A stretch of 63,530 nt of DNA from Planctomycetaceae bacterium (GCA_015485495.1 WFTL01000050.1:1-63530); one strand, 5' to 3'. Shown: positions 46,445 through 57,629, numbered from the stretch's first letter. A program made the numbers and translations. The notes: generated from the letters alone by a model not told the origin.

Positions 46445-46873
46445 AGACAATCTGATTCCGACCGGTCCGGGACCCCCAAAACGACCTGCCTGGGACCGCC
46501 GGCACTGCATCCTGCCGCCGGCCGTCCCGGTTTCCTGCCGGCGGCAGCGTGTCCCGAAAAGCGGCCGCTGAGCCCCCCCTGATGGCTGCCCCTCATGCCG
46601 CTCTGCCGCCGCCGCAGCAGATCCTGCCGCCTGCTGCCGACCTGTTCGGCACCGCGGAGGATCGCGGAGCCTAATGGAAGGGGGCTTCCGAGAACCAGAA
46701 CAGCTCGCCGGAATTGCACGATCGCAGCCGAAAAGGTTCTTCCTTCGTCCGAACGCCGGCGCCGTCATGTACGACAGCATCCCCATGCACTACACTGCCG
46801 GGTTCGACTGTTTCGGACCACGGCACGCATCCCCGGACGGACCGCAGCCCGATCCCGCTGTTCAGGAACCTTC
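46445..46873. other. divergent intergenic region with an inverted repeat
   Basis: A 429-bp gap between the SNF2 gene (-) and the LarA-like gene (+). It includes the 10-bp inverted repeat 46512-46547. Nothing else is identifiable. Confidence 0.45.
46512..46547. repeat. 10-bp inverted repeat
   Basis: CTGCCGCCGG (46512-46521) and its exact complement (46538-46547) are separated by 16 bases, 68 bp upstream of the SNF2 gene start. It may be an operator or chance GC-rich pairing. Confidence 0.35.
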
Positions 46874-48109
<1,236 letters not shown>

Positions 48110-48130
48110 ATCCGGAACCATCGTGATCCG

Positions 48131-50455
48131 GTGATTCGAAACCGCAGACCGGAGCTGCGGTTTGCTGATTCTGTGACTGCTGCCGTGACCGATCCGCTGA
48201 ACACCATCATGGATCGCATCGTCGCCTGGAGAAACGGTCTGCTGCTGCTGGCCGCCGTTCTGGTGACCGCCTCGATTCCCCTGTCGGAACGGCTCACGTT
48301 CGATCAGCGTATCGAATCGTTTTTCTCCGACGATCATCCCGACATCGTGATTCTCCGGCGCAGCCGTGCGGATTTCGGAGCCGACGAATTCGTCATCGCC
48401 GCATGGACCGAGCCGCGTCTGTTCAGTCATGACGGCCCCGAACAGACACCTCTGGCGGAACTGATCGCCCGCCGTTCCTGGCAGCCGGAGCTCACCAGCG
48501 ATGCACACACCCGCATCGTGGAACTGGCTGAACGGCTCAATCGGATTCCGGGTGTGCAGCCGGACCGGACACAGCATCTGGCCGGCATGCTCGACAGCGC
48601 TCCGCGCAGCCGTCATGTGAGGCGGGCCATGCTGCAGATTTTCACCGGAACACTGGTGGGTGAAGACGCCCGCACAACAGCCATCATCCTGACACTGCTG
48701 CCGGAACACACCGCCCCCGTTCCCCGATCGGAAACGATTCGCCGAATTCGGGACACCGTCCGCAGCTTCGAACCCGATTCGGCCGTGGCCGGAGAACCCG
48801 TCCAGATTCACGACATGTTTCGCCTGGTGGAAGAAGATTCCCGAATTCTTTTTCTGGCGTCACTGGGCATTCTGTCGGCCATTCTGCTGCTGCTGTTCAG
48901 CGGCTTTCGGTGGATGCTGGGAACGATCGGACTGGTTCTGGGCGTCGTGATCTGCACACGAGCCGTTCTGGTGCTGCAGAATGCCCATCTGAGCATGGTG
49001 GGGTCTATGCTCAATTCCCTCACCACCGTCATCGCGGTGGCCACCTGCATGCATGTCATCGTGCACTATCGGGAACTCCGAATCGAATCGGAACAGACGG
49101 CCACGCCCCGCGATGCGGCCGCGGCCGCTCTGTGCCAGATGGCCGCTCCCGTGTTCTGGACGTGCGTCACCACCGCTGTCGGCTTTCTGTCTCTGCTGGT
49201 CAGCCGGATCACTCCCGTCCGCAGTTTCAGTGTCATGATCACGCTGGCAACCGGACTCATCCTGGTCGCCGGCCTTCTGATCTTTCCCGCCATGCTCGCA
49301 TCCGGACGCACGCTGCGTCCGCCGGCTCTGGCCCCCTTCGAAAGCCGACTGACGGACGTGCTGTCCCGTATCTGCCGATGGGTCGAACATCATCCCCGCA
49401 AAACCGGATTCGTTTTCATGACCGTCACGGCCCTGAGTCTGCCTGGACTGCTGCGACTGAACGTCGAAACCAGTTTCATACGCAACTTTCGGGAATCCTC
49501 GGCCATTGTCCGTTCTCTGAAGTTCATCGAATCACGGCTGGGAGCCACCGGGACCTGGGAAGCCGCCTTCAATGCTCCCGCAGAACTCAATGACGCCTAC
49601 CTGAAAGACGTCATCGAACTCACGCAGAAGCTGCGAACGATCGGACAGGACACAGGAACTCTCCGCGTCATTTCTCTGGGCGACGTCGCTCAGATTCCTC
49701 CCCGGCTGCGGGGACCTGCCTGGATGCTGCGCAGAATGCAGAAACGATTTCCCGATCTGGTGGCCGGCATGTACAACCCCCAGGCGGGCCGGATGAGGAT
49801 TGTGCTTCGGTCCGCCGAACAGCAGCCGGCCGCCGTCCGCACCGCTCAGATTGCAGCGGTTCGCGATGTCGTTCGCCGCTTTTCTCCTGCCGGTGTCAGC
49901 ACCGATCCGTCGGACAATACGGCTTCCGGCCTGTTCGTGCTGCTGACGGAAGTGATTCAAAGCCTGCTGCAGGATCAGATGCGCAGCTTCCTGTGTGCCA
50001 CGGGCGGAATCTTCCTCTGCATCAGCATCGCCTTCCGCAGTCTGCGGCTGGGACTGATCGCTCTGCTGCCCAACATCTTCCCGATTGCTCTGCTGCTCGG
50101 TTCACTCGGATGGGCCGATGTGCCCGTCAATATCGGCACCGCCATGATCGCCAGCGTCTCCATGGGACTGACAGTCGATTCCACGATTCACTACATCTTC
50201 GCATTCGAACGAACCCGCAGAACCCGCAGCATTCCCGAAGCCCTGCAGGTCGCTCATCACAGTGCCGGTCGAGCGGTCGTGTTTGCTCATCTGGCTCTGA
50301 TTGCCGGCTTCGCCGTTCTCACAGTCTCCCGATTCGTTCCACTCGCCTGGTTCGGTGGCCTCATGAGCGTCTCCATGTTCTGGGGAATTTTCGGCGATCT
50401 GCTGCTGCTGCCGCTTCTGCTGCGCTGGACGACTCCACCGGCCCCCGCCGCCTGA
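48131..50455 (+). CDS. RND-superfamily (MMPL/SSD) exporter
   Basis: A 774-residue membrane protein with two repeats of one plus five transmembrane helices separated by two large periplasmic loops, the MMPL/Patched-like layout (twelve hydrophobic helices can be counted). It has a sterol-sensing-domain-like stretch (NSLTTVIAVATCMHVIVHY, IGTAMIASVSMGLTVDSTIHY) with the Asp expected for proton coupling. MMPL proteins move lipids or hydrophobic molecules. It follows the LarA-like gene by 21 bp and is probably co-transcribed, though a functional link is unclear. The start could be an internal Met about 26 codons later. Confidence 0.88.
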   Translation: MIRNRRPELRFADSVTAAVTDPLNTIMDRIVAWRNGLLLLAAVLVTASIPLSERLTFDQRIESFFSDDHPDIVILRRSRADFGADEFVIAAWTEPRLFSHDGPEQTPLAELIARRSWQPELTSDAHTRIVELAERLNRIPGVQPDRTQHLAGMLDSAPRSRHVRRAMLQIFTGTLVGEDARTTAIILTLLPEHTAPVPRSETIRRIRDTVRSFEPDSAVAGEPVQIHDMFRLVEEDSRILFLASLGILSAILLLLFSGFRWMLGTIGLVLGVVICTRAVLVLQNAHLSMVGSMLNSLTTVIAVATCMHVIVHYRELRIESEQTATPRDAAAAALCQMAAPVFWTCVTTAVGFLSLLVSRITPVRSFSVMITLATGLILVAGLLIFPAMLASGRTLRPPALAPFESRLTDVLSRICRWVEHHPRKTGFVFMTVTALSLPGLLRLNVETSFIRNFRESSAIVRSLKFIESRLGATGTWEAAFNAPAELNDAYLKDVIELTQKLRTIGQDTGTLRVISLGDVAQIPPRLRGPAWMLRRMQKRFPDLVAGMYNPQAGRMRIVLRSAEQQPAAVRTAQIAAVRDVVRRFSPAGVSTDPSDNTASGLFVLLTEVIQSLLQDQMRSFLCATGGIFLCISIAFRSLRLGLIALLPNIFPIALLLGSLGWADVPVNIGTAMIASVSMGLTVDSTIHYIFAFERTRRTRSIPEALQVAHHSAGRAVVFAHLALIAGFAVLTVSRFVPLAWFGGLMSVSMFWGIFGDLLLLPLLLRWTTPPAPAA

Positions 50456-50697
50456 AAATCCTCCAGAATAAAGGGACCGTCCGGCATCGCAGCAGGGGAG
50501 GGCCATTCCCCATCAGCAACCGGATTATCCGATACGACACGAACCGGTCCCCTGCCACCGGTCCCGTTTTTCCCCCAGGTCAGGCAAGTGGGGACATCCC
50601 CGCACCGATGGTGTGTGCAGCCGGGCCTTTTCTTCGAAACATGCGGACTGGTTTCCCCCGAAATCGGTCGTTTTCCTTCGGAATCAGCAGCACCCCC

Positions 50698-52284
50698 ATG
50701 CATCCTCGACTTCAGCGAGCCAATCGACTTCCGTCTCTCCCCACCGTGGCGGTGGAGATTCTGCGTCTGTTCAACTCGCCGGACTCCACGATTCAGGAAC
50801 TGACCAGCACGATTCAGACAGATCCGGCACTGGCCGTCAAAATCCTGAAAGCGGCCAACTCCCCCCGTTACGGCGCCCGCAGTGAAATCACCGACCTGCG
50901 CACCGGCATCACCCGTCTGGGACGGAATCATCTGACACCACTGGTTCTCAGCTTTTCGCTGTCTTCCACGTCTCTGGAAGATCCCGAAGCGTCCGAACTG
51001 TTTCACGACATCTGGCTGCGGTCGTTCGTTCAGGCAACGGCGGCGGAAATCATCGCCGAACCGCATGGAGCGGCATTCGCGTCGGAAGCCTTCACGATCA
51101 ACCTGCTGGCCGGAATCGGCCGTCTGAGCATGCTGAAGGCCGATGCGTCTTTGTATGCCCGGTGCCTGCAGCAGACACAGAACTCAGTGCAGTCGCTTGA
51201 AGAAGCTGCTGAGGAACTGTTCGGCATCAGCCCGGTCGCCCTGTCCGTCGACATTCTCGATGACATCGGTCTTCCCCACCGCTGCATCCTGGCTGTGGAG
51301 CAGATCGGCGGCGGGACGCTGCCCGACGATGTCACAGAAAGCGAACGCCGCCTCATCGATGTCACCCGCACAGCCAGCGCCGTCGCAGACTACCTGTGCG
51401 ATGAAGATGCCGGAATCGCGCTGCTGACTCTGGAAGATGCCCTGGCCGATTCGGAACGGTCCGTGCAGAACCTTCTGAATGCCGTGCAGAACCGTCTGGA
51501 ACAGTCGGCCGAACTGTTCAACGTCGATCCGTCCACGATTCCGTCCCAGGAAGAACTTCTGGAAACGGCGCTGGAACAACTGGCGGAATTCACATCCATG
51601 GTGGGAACAGAACACCACGAACGCGTTCCCTCCGCTCTGCTCGAAGAAAACGGCCGGCTGAAACGACGTGTGGAAGACCTCCTGCACGAAGCGCACATCG
51701 ACGCCCTGACCGGCCTGTACAATCGCAACTGGTTCGAATCGCAGATGGCGGAACTGCAGGCGGTCAGTCGAGTGCGGCAGCAGAACTTCGGAATCGCCAT
51801 CATCGACATCGACCACTTCAAAAATGTCAACGATACGTTCGGCCATCTGGCCGGTGACCGGGTGCTCCGCGAAGTCGCTCAGGCACTGAACAAAGTCACC
51901 CGCGACAGCGAAAACGTCGCCCGGTACGGAGGCGAAGAATTCGTTCTGCTGCTGGAAGCGGCCGATCACAGCGGAATGGAAACGGTCGGACGACGTCTGC
52001 GGGACAGCGTCGCATCGACCCGCATCTGTTTCGAAAACAACGTGATTGCCGTCACCGTCAGCGTGGGGATCGCCTGCGGCTGTCCGGGACCGAGTGATCA
52101 GTTCTCTCAGGAACTGTTTGCCCGGGCCGACGCCGCTCTGTACGAAGCCAAACACAACGGCCGTAATCAGGTCATCGTCGATTCCAGCCTGGCCGTCGGC
52201 TCAGAATCGCCAGGACCGGATTCAGCAGACAGCCCGGCCGAACCGTCTTCCTGTTCCGCCGCTCCATCCGACAACGCCACCTGA
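50698..52284 (+). CDS. HDOD and GGDEF domain diguanylate cyclase
   Basis: Signalling protein of 528 residues from ATG 50698. HDOD spans about 10-210 (LPSLPTVAVEILRLFNSP, ADPAL-like QTDPALAVKILKAANS). A helical linker with a coiled coil follows, then GGDEF spans about 360-510 with ARYGGEEFVLLLEAAD as active site and DIDHFKNVNDTFGHLAGD as nucleotide site. The GGEEF signature indicates c-di-GMP synthesis. The upstream inhibitory site reads RDSE rather than RxxD, so product feedback may be weak. It ends in a Ser/Pro-rich tail. The stop codon lies inside the first copy of a 20-bp direct repeat. The open frame from 49993 is shadow of the MMPL gene. Confidence 0.9.
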   Translation: MHPRLQRANRLPSLPTVAVEILRLFNSPDSTIQELTSTIQTDPALAVKILKAANSPRYGARSEITDLRTGITRLGRNHLTPLVLSFSLSSTSLEDPEASELFHDIWLRSFVQATAAEIIAEPHGAAFASEAFTINLLAGIGRLSMLKADASLYARCLQQTQNSVQSLEEAAEELFGISPVALSVDILDDIGLPHRCILAVEQIGGGTLPDDVTESERRLIDVTRTASAVADYLCDEDAGIALLTLEDALADSERSVQNLLNAVQNRLEQSAELFNVDPSTIPSQEELLETALEQLAEFTSMVGTEHHERVPSALLEENGRLKRRVEDLLHEAHIDALTGLYNRNWFESQMAELQAVSRVRQQNFGIAIIDIDHFKNVNDTFGHLAGDRVLREVAQALNKVTRDSENVARYGGEEFVLLLEAADHSGMETVGRRLRDSVASTRICFENNVIAVTVSVGIACGCPGPSDQFSQELFARADAALYEAKHNGRNQVIVDSSLAVGSESPGPDSADSPAEPSSCSAAPSDNAT

Positions 52285-52317
52285 CCGCATGGTCTCACAC
52301 CTGACCGCATGGTCTCA
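52278..52317. repeat. 20-bp direct tandem repeat at the end of the HDOD-GGDEF gene
   Basis: Two perfect adjacent copies of a 20-base unit beginning CACCTGACCGCATGG (52278-52297 and 52298-52317). The first includes the stop codon of the HDOD-GGDEF gene. It looks like a recent small duplication. Confidence 0.85.
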
Positions 52318-52447
52318 GTGGTCTCGAGCCATTCGTCCCATCACTGCCCGAACCGCCTGATGCCGGCGGAAAGCAGACACCCGTCGAACGCGCCGCCACT
52401 GCCGCGCCTGCCCGTGGCCCCTCGGAACTGCACACGTTGCCAGCCTG

Positions 52448-52496
52448 GTGAAGCGATGTCGTGAAGCGATGTCGTGAAGCGATGTCGTGAAGCGAT
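52448..52496. repeat. 13-bp tandem repeat (GTGAAGCGATGTC)
   Basis: Three perfect copies plus ten bases of a fourth. The unit is too short and ungapped for CRISPR. It resembles a replication-slippage array. Confidence 0.9.
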
Positions 52497-52522
52497 CCGG
52501 TATCCGGGATCGGCCTGGGCAC

Positions 52523-52539
52523 ACCGGGTCGAACCCGGT
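52523..52539. repeat. small perfect hairpin
   Basis: ACCGGGT (52523-52529), loop CGA, ACCCGGT (52533-52539). It superficially resembles a tRNA T-arm but does not fit that geometry. It may be part of the 3' end of the convergent transcripts. Confidence 0.5.
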
Positions 52540-52656
52540 CGCAGACGACCGTTCCCTGTCCGAACGTCAGTGGAACCGGATTCGCACACAGAATGCAGGC
52601 CATCAGGCCGACCTGGAAACATCGCTGACGACCGGTGAAATCCCGGTCGTCTCGAA

Positions 52657-53190
52657 TCACTGTCGTCCGCCGAACAGGGCGCCGGTGCAGACAATCAAAG
52701 CAGCCAGGCCGACCAGCAGCGTCGTTGCTGACGGACCGGCCGCACCGGGCAGTTCCGCCGAACTCGTCCGATGAAGAGACGACGGAGGTTCATCCGGCCG
52801 TCCCGTTTCCGGCCACAGGCGGTCTCTGTCGGCCCCCATCTGGTCGTTCATGCCCGGCGGCGGAGGAAAATCAGCAGCCGCGAGAGCAGAACGCGGCACC
52901 GAATTCCGTCCCGTCCTGGAACGATCCTGAAGGGATGCTGCAGCCGGGGAATTCCCGCCGGAAAACGCAGGATCGTCAGAAGACGTGCGGGAAGCTGTCA
53001 GGTCCGGACACCAGATTTTTTCCCACAGACGCGATCTGTAGGGCAGGGCGGAAACCGTTCCGCCACGATCCGTCCGCTCGAACCTCAGGCCGGCCGACGC
53101 GGGCGATGCCGACAGCGACAGCGTGTCCGCTGCTGCCAGCCCGAACAGCGACATCATGAGGCCCACCTGACACGGTACGGAAATCATCAC
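52657..53190 (-). CDS. hypothetical exported protein with C-terminal membrane helix
   Basis: Not recognised. The 177 residues start with a signal-like segment (VGLMMSLFGLAAADTLSL) ending near an Ala-rich site, then a disordered Ser/Pro/Arg-rich middle, and end in a transmembrane helix (ATTLLVGLAALIVCTGALF) with a GGRQ tail. The C-terminal anchor recalls PEP-CTERM-like or sortase-like signals, but no sorting motif is clear. It stands alone between repeats and glgB. The hydrophobic ends in this frame, against Arg-rich composition in the others, support a real gene. Confidence 0.55.
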   Translation of the reverse strand: MMISVPCQVGLMMSLFGLAAADTLSLSASPASAGLRFERTDRGGTVSALPYRSRLWEKIWCPDLTASRTSSDDPAFSGGNSPAAASLQDRSRTGRNSVPRSALAAADFPPPPGMNDQMGADRDRLWPETGRPDEPPSSLHRTSSAELPGAAGPSATTLLVGLAALIVCTGALFGGRQ

Positions 53191-53796
53191 GGCATTCCCA
53201 CAGAACAGTCTTCGCAGCCTCCCGGCCCGTTCGACATACCCTGAACATCCATGCCTGCGGAATGCCGTTCGGCACCCGACGGTTCAGCAACCGGCATCGG
53301 CAGCACCTTTGAAAAACCGATTCTCTGGCGATTCCGAACGGGGATCGGCCGGGCGGAGAATCGGCCGGACAGCGGCAACTCCGAGAGGCAGGCGTCTGCC
53401 GAAGCATCCTGGAGACGCTGCGGTTCCGGACAGATCTCCCCCTGCACACTACCATCGCCCGGTCGGACGGCCGGATGGAATTCTGAAGGTCCAGGTCGGA
53501 TCGATCCCTTTTTTCGGAAGACAGGCCGCAATACGGTCACTGGACACGAATGGCTTTGCAGCCTGATGGCAACAACGTCCTATAATCGGCAGAATCATCC
53601 TTCAGACGGTCTGCGTCACCGTTTTCCGGACTTCACGGAGCACAATTGACGCGAAGGCAGCCGCTTTCCAGAATCCGATCATGTTGATGCCGGAATTCCT
53701 GATACGGCGCGGTCCGGTTTCGCACGACTCGCTTTCGCCGGATCTGCCGCCGTCCGGCACTCGCCGATCTCTGCAGAACAGGATGGTTCCAGCCCG
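53191..53796. other. intergenic region upstream of glgB
   Basis: A 606-bp gap. It holds a candidate promoter at 53556-53586. Open frames on both strands are short and without family resemblance. No RNA gene was identified. Confidence 0.45.
53556..53586 (+). promoter_or_regulatory. candidate promoter with perfect -10 box upstream of glgB
   Basis: A perfect TATAAT (53581-53586), rare in this GC-rich sequence, preceded by TTGCAG (53556-53561) at a 19-base spacing. It would leave about 200 bases of leader before glgB. Confidence 0.4.
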
Positions 53797-55707
53797 ATGA
53801 CCGGCTCTGTATCGATGTCGACCTCCTCCACCTTTGACGCTCCGGCGGATGGATCCACTCTGTACCGGGCTCTGGGAGCGCACCCGGTGGACGGAGGCGT
53901 CCGTTTCTCTGTGTGGGCTCCCAATGCCCGTGAGGTGTCGGTGATCTGCGACGGCAACGGCTGGACAGCCGGGCGAGACTACCTGGATTCCAGTGATTCG
54001 GGTGTCTGGCACGGCGTTCTGCCCGGAGCTGTGTGCGGGATGCGCTACAAGTACGCCATCCGCACTCAGGACGGTCAGATTCTGGAAAAAGCCGATCCGT
54101 TTGCATTCGCTGCCGAGCTGCGGCCGGCCACGGCATCGATCGTGTGGGATCTGCGCCATTTCCGATGGACCGACGATGCCTGGATGGAACGCCGTCGCAG
54201 CACGGACTGGCTCCGGGCTCCCGTTTCCATCTACGAAGTCCATCCGGGATCATGGAAACGGCCGCAGGACGGCCGGGAGTTCTTCGGCTGGCGGGAACTC
54301 GCCCCGGCCCTCACGGAATACCTGCAGGAAGTCGGGTACACGCATCTTCAGCTTTTGCCGATCACGGAACACCCGTTCGATGGTTCCTGGGGCTATCAGA
54401 CCACCGGCTATTTCGCTCCGACCAGCCGTTTCGGTTCCCCGGACGATTTCCAGTTCTTCGTGAATTACCTTCACGAACACGGACTGGGAGTCCTGATCGA
54501 CTGGGTTCCCGGGCATTTCCCGACGGACGGATTCGGTCTGGCACGCTTCGACGGCACGGCTCTGTATGAACATGAAGACCCCCGCCAGGGATACCACCCG
54601 GACTGGAACACCTGCATTTTCAATTACGGACGTCGGGAAGTGTCGGAGTTCCTGATGTCCAGCGCCCGCTTCTGGTGCGACGTTTACCATGTCGACGGCA
54701 TTCGGGTCGATGCGGTCGCTTCCATGCTGTATCTGGACTATTCCCGTAATTCCGGGCAGTGGATTCCCAATCAGTACGGCGGTCGGGAAAACCTGGAAGC
54801 CATCGCCTTTCTGCGGGACATGAACACGATGCTGCACGCCGAATTTCCGGGGGTGCTGAGCATTGCAGAAGAATCCACTGCCTGGCCCGGAGTATCCCGG
54901 CCGGTCTATGTCGGCGGACTGGGCTTCACGATGAAATGGGACATGGGCTGGATGAACGACACGCTGCGGTTCATGCGGCGCGATCCTGTCCACCGTCACT
55001 GGCATCTGAACGATCTGACATTTCGAGCCATCTACGCATTCACGGAAAATTTCGTATTGCCGCTGTCGCACGACGAAGTGGTCCACGGAAAGCAGTCGCT
55101 CCTGTCCCAGATGCCGGGAGACGACTGGCAGAAATTCGCCAACCTGCGGCTGCTGTACGCGATGCAGTACATGACGCCGGGCAAAAAGCTGCAGTTCATG
55201 GGCGACGAAATCGGCCAGTGGACCGAATGGAATCACGAAGGAGAAATCGACTGGGTGCTGCGCACGTTCGAACGGCATGAAGGCATTCGCCGCCTCATGT
55301 GCGACCTGAACCGCCTGTACACTCACGAACCGGCTCTGCACGAAGGCGATGTTTTTTCCGAAGGATTCCAGTGGATCGTGGGGGACGACACGTGCAATAC
55401 GGTCGTGGCATGGATTCGCTGGCCGGCCGACCGGCAGAAGCCGGTCGTCGTCGCCGCCAATCTCACCCCCACACCGCGCAGCTGCTACCACATCGGTGTG
55501 CCCCCGGCACCGCTCTGGCGGGAAATCTTCAATTCCGACGCCACCTGGTATGGAGGCAGCGGCGCCGGCAACCAGGGGGCCGCCCGAACCGTCGCAGAAT
55601 CCTGTCATGGATTCGACCAGAGCCTGTCCATCCATCTGCCGCCTCTGGCGGTCGTCGCCTTCCGTCCCGACACGGCTCCGAAAACATCTTCTGAGACGAT
55701 TTCGTAA
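53797..55707 (+). CDS. glgB: 1,4-alpha-glucan branching enzyme
   Basis: Introduces alpha-1,6 branches into glycogen. The 636 residues carry an N-terminal CBM48 (about 22-115, [20 protein letters not shown]), the GH13 catalytic barrel and the C-terminal beta domain. Catalytic motifs are [12 protein letters not shown] (nucleophile Asp), [12 protein letters not shown] (acid/base Glu) and [15 protein letters not shown] (transition-state His-Asp). The second N-terminal module of long GlgB forms is missing. No other glycogen genes are adjacent. It is followed after 17 bp by the TrhO-RluA fusion, probably a shared transcript only by position. Confidence 0.95.
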   Translation: MTGSVSMSTSSTFDAPADGSTLYRALGAHPVDGGVRFSVWAPNAREVSVICDGNGWTAGRDYLDSSDSGVWHGVLPGAVCGMRYKYAIRTQDGQILEKADPFAFAAELRPATASIVWDLRHFRWTDDAWMERRRSTDWLRAPVSIYEVHPGSWKRPQDGREFFGWRELAPALTEYLQEVGYTHLQLLPITEHPFDGSWGYQTTGYFAPTSRFGSPDDFQFFVNYLHEHGLGVLIDWVPGHFPTDGFGLARFDGTALYEHEDPRQGYHPDWNTCIFNYGRREVSEFLMSSARFWCDVYHVDGIRVDAVASMLYLDYSRNSGQWIPNQYGGRENLEAIAFLRDMNTMLHAEFPGVLSIAEESTAWPGVSRPVYVGGLGFTMKWDMGWMNDTLRFMRRDPVHRHWHLNDLTFRAIYAFTENFVLPLSHDEVVHGKQSLLSQMPGDDWQKFANLRLLYAMQYMTPGKKLQFMGDEIGQWTEWNHEGEIDWVLRTFERHEGIRRLMCDLNRLYTHEPALHEGDVFSEGFQWIVGDDTCNTVVAWIRWPADRQKPVVVAANLTPTPRSCYHIGVPPAPLWREIFNSDATWYGGSGAGNQGAARTVAESCHGFDQSLSIHLPPLAVVAFRPDTAPKTSSETIS

Positions 55708-55724
55708 CCGGACCTGTTTTCGCC

Positions 55725-57575
55725 ATGCCTTCCGCATCCCCCATCGTCAATCTGTCCGCCTACAAATTCGTCCCGCTGACGGATCTGCAGGACCGACGGC
55801 ATCACCTGAAGCAGCTCACGCACGCACTGAATCTGCGGGGAACCATTCTGCTCAGCCACGAAGGCATCAATCTGTTCGTCGCCGGAACGCGCAAAGCGGC
55901 CGACCGGTTTCTGGACGATCTGCACCGGGATTCCTCACTGGCCGATCTCATCCCGAAGGAAAGCTTCAGCGACTATCAGCCGTTCCGACGCATGCTGGTG
56001 AAGATTCGCAAAGAAATCATTTCCTTCGGCGTTCCCGAGGTGGATCCGATTCGTGCCACGTCGCCGAAACTGCCCGCCCGCGAACTGAAACGCTGGCTGG
56101 ATGAAGGGCGAACCGTCCATCTGCTGGATGTCCGCAACGACTACGAAATCGAAGTCGGCACGTTCGACCATGCGATCCCGGCCGGTGTGGACACGTTTCG
56201 GGAATTTCCGCAGGCCGTCCGCAAACTGCCGGAACGACTGAAGGACGAACCGGTGGTCATGTTCTGCACAGGCGGGATCCGCTGCGAAAAGGCCGGCCCG
56301 TTCATGGAACAGGCCGGTTTCCGCCACGTCTATCAGCTCGACGGCGGCATCCTGAAATACTTCGAAGAATGCGGCGGCAGTCATTACCACGGCGACTGCT
56401 TCGTGTTCGACCAGCGGGTGGCCGTCAATTCCGCTCTGCAGGAAACCGGTTTCGCTCAGTGTTATGCCTGCCAGGCAGTCGTCAGCCCGGAAGACCAGAA
56501 ATCACCTCATTACATCCCCGGAAAATCCTGTCCCCGCTGCTGGCAGGAACCCGACGACGCCCTGGCATCCCGCCTGAAGGAACGGAATCGCCGCCTGCAG
56601 CAGATCACGCAGCCGCTTCCTGGATCGCTTCCCGGCATGCAGCGGCATCCCATGAATGTCCCCGATCGCTACGACGGATGGAAACTGCTCGATTTTCTCT
56701 GTGACTGGCGCCCCCGGACCGACCGCGGGACCTGGCATCAGGACATTGCGGAATCCCGTGTGATTCCTTCGCCGCGCTACGGACGCAAACGCCGCCGCAT
56801 GGTCTCCCCGGAAGAACGCCTGCCGCTCTCACCGGAGCGGCCGGTCCGCGGCGGAGAACGCCTGGAACATCTGCAGCCGGCTCCTGTCGAACCGGATGTC
56901 CGTGCGGACATCGTCTTTCTTTATGAAGACGCCGATCTCCTGATCCTCAGCAAACCCCCATCCCTTCCCGTGCATCCGGCCGGACCATTCCGGCGCAACA
57001 CGCTGCAGGCCTTTCTGAACGCTCTGTATCATCCGCAGCGGCCGCTGCCCGTCCACCCGCCGGATGCCGACACATCGGGAATCGTCCTGCTGGCCCGCCG
57101 GCGGACCGCAGCCCGATATCTGCACGAACAGTTCGAAAGGCAGAACGTCAGCCGAATTGTCACCGCCCGTGTCCACGGCCATCCGGAATCGGATGCCTTC
57201 GAATGCCGGGAACCAGTTTCCCGGAACCCCGGTCCGGACGGATTCCACGATATCGATCCGCACGGCCTGCCGGCTCACACCCAGTTCCGCGTGCTGCGCC
57301 GTCTGGACGACGGAACCAGTCTTCTGGAAGCCGTGCCGGTCACCGAACACCCGCATTCGATTCGGCTGCACCTGTTCCGCCTGGGATTCCCCGTCGTCAA
57401 CGATCCGCTGAAGCATGCAGACGACCCGCCCCCGGTCACTGATGACAGCCGGAATTTCCATATCGTGCCTCCCGGCGAACCCCCTGTGTGCCTGCACATC
57501 CGCCGCCTGTCTCTGACAGATCGATCCGGCACGTGCCGCACCTTCGATGCACCTCCACCGCCCTGGGCGGAATGA
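55725..57575 (+). CDS. TrhO-type rhodanese fused to an RluA-like pseudouridine synthase
   Basis: A 616-residue fusion of two RNA-modification modules. Residues 1-270 match TrhO (YceA), which hydroxylates U34 of tRNA: acylphosphatase-like N-domain, rhodanese with catalytic Cys181 (VVMFCTGGIRCEKAG) and a C-terminal zinc motif (CYAC ... CPRC, about 252-280). After a basic linker (~330-385), residues ~390-600 resemble RluA family (VFLYEDADLLILSKPPSLPV, EAVPVTEHPHSIRLHLFRLG). The catalytic block is VHPPDADTSG: Asp447 and TSG are kept, but the usual HRLD reads HPPD. Activity of the second half is therefore uncertain. Confidence 0.85.
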   Translation: MPSASPIVNLSAYKFVPLTDLQDRRHHLKQLTHALNLRGTILLSHEGINLFVAGTRKAADRFLDDLHRDSSLADLIPKESFSDYQPFRRMLVKIRKEIISFGVPEVDPIRATSPKLPARELKRWLDEGRTVHLLDVRNDYEIEVGTFDHAIPAGVDTFREFPQAVRKLPERLKDEPVVMFCTGGIRCEKAGPFMEQAGFRHVYQLDGGILKYFEECGGSHYHGDCFVFDQRVAVNSALQETGFAQCYACQAVVSPEDQKSPHYIPGKSCPRCWQEPDDALASRLKERNRRLQQITQPLPGSLPGMQRHPMNVPDRYDGWKLLDFLCDWRPRTDRGTWHQDIAESRVIPSPRYGRKRRRMVSPEERLPLSPERPVRGGERLEHLQPAPVEPDVRADIVFLYEDADLLILSKPPSLPVHPAGPFRRNTLQAFLNALYHPQRPLPVHPPDADTSGIVLLARRRTAARYLHEQFERQNVSRIVTARVHGHPESDAFECREPVSRNPGPDGFHDIDPHGLPAHTQFRVLRRLDDGTSLLEAVPVTEHPHSIRLHLFRLGFPVVNDPLKHADDPPPVTDDSRNFHIVPPGEPPVCLHIRRLSLTDRSGTCRTFDAPPPPWAE

Positions 57576-57593
57576 CCGGCCGAAAGACGCCCC

Positions 57594-57625
57594 GGCCGCA
57601 ACGGACCCTCCGTTGCGGCCCGTTT
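57594..57625. terminator. terminator hairpin between convergent genes
   Basis: Perfect 12-bp stem (GGCCGCAACGGA 57594-57605 with its complement 57609-57620) and a CCC loop, followed on the plus strand by CG and three T. The U-run is short, so efficiency is uncertain, but the position, right after one stop and before the convergent stop at 57630, fits a terminator for the TrhO-RluA gene and perhaps both. Confidence 0.65.
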
Positions 57626-57629
57626 CCCC

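Larger units (their letters stand above)
52285..52656. other. short-repeat-rich intergenic region
   Basis: A 372-bp gap between the HDOD-GGDEF gene (+) and a small bitopic-protein gene (-), converging. It contains a tandem 13-bp repeat, part of the 20-bp repeat and a 17-bp hairpin, listed separately. No gene was found. Confidence 0.5.

Noticed and set aside
52448-52496. Possible CRISPR array
   Set aside because: The 13-bp units are directly adjacent, with no spacers, and no cas genes are present.
52523-52539. tRNA T-arm-like GTTCGAC segment
   Set aside because: The pairing is a 7-bp stem with a 3-nt loop, which does not fit a tRNA T-arm, and no acceptor, D or anticodon arm can be found around it.
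53187-53649. Open frames on both strands upstream of glgB
   Set aside because: Both are of similar length and composition, neither has a leader or recognisable domain, and a promoter-like site lies inside.
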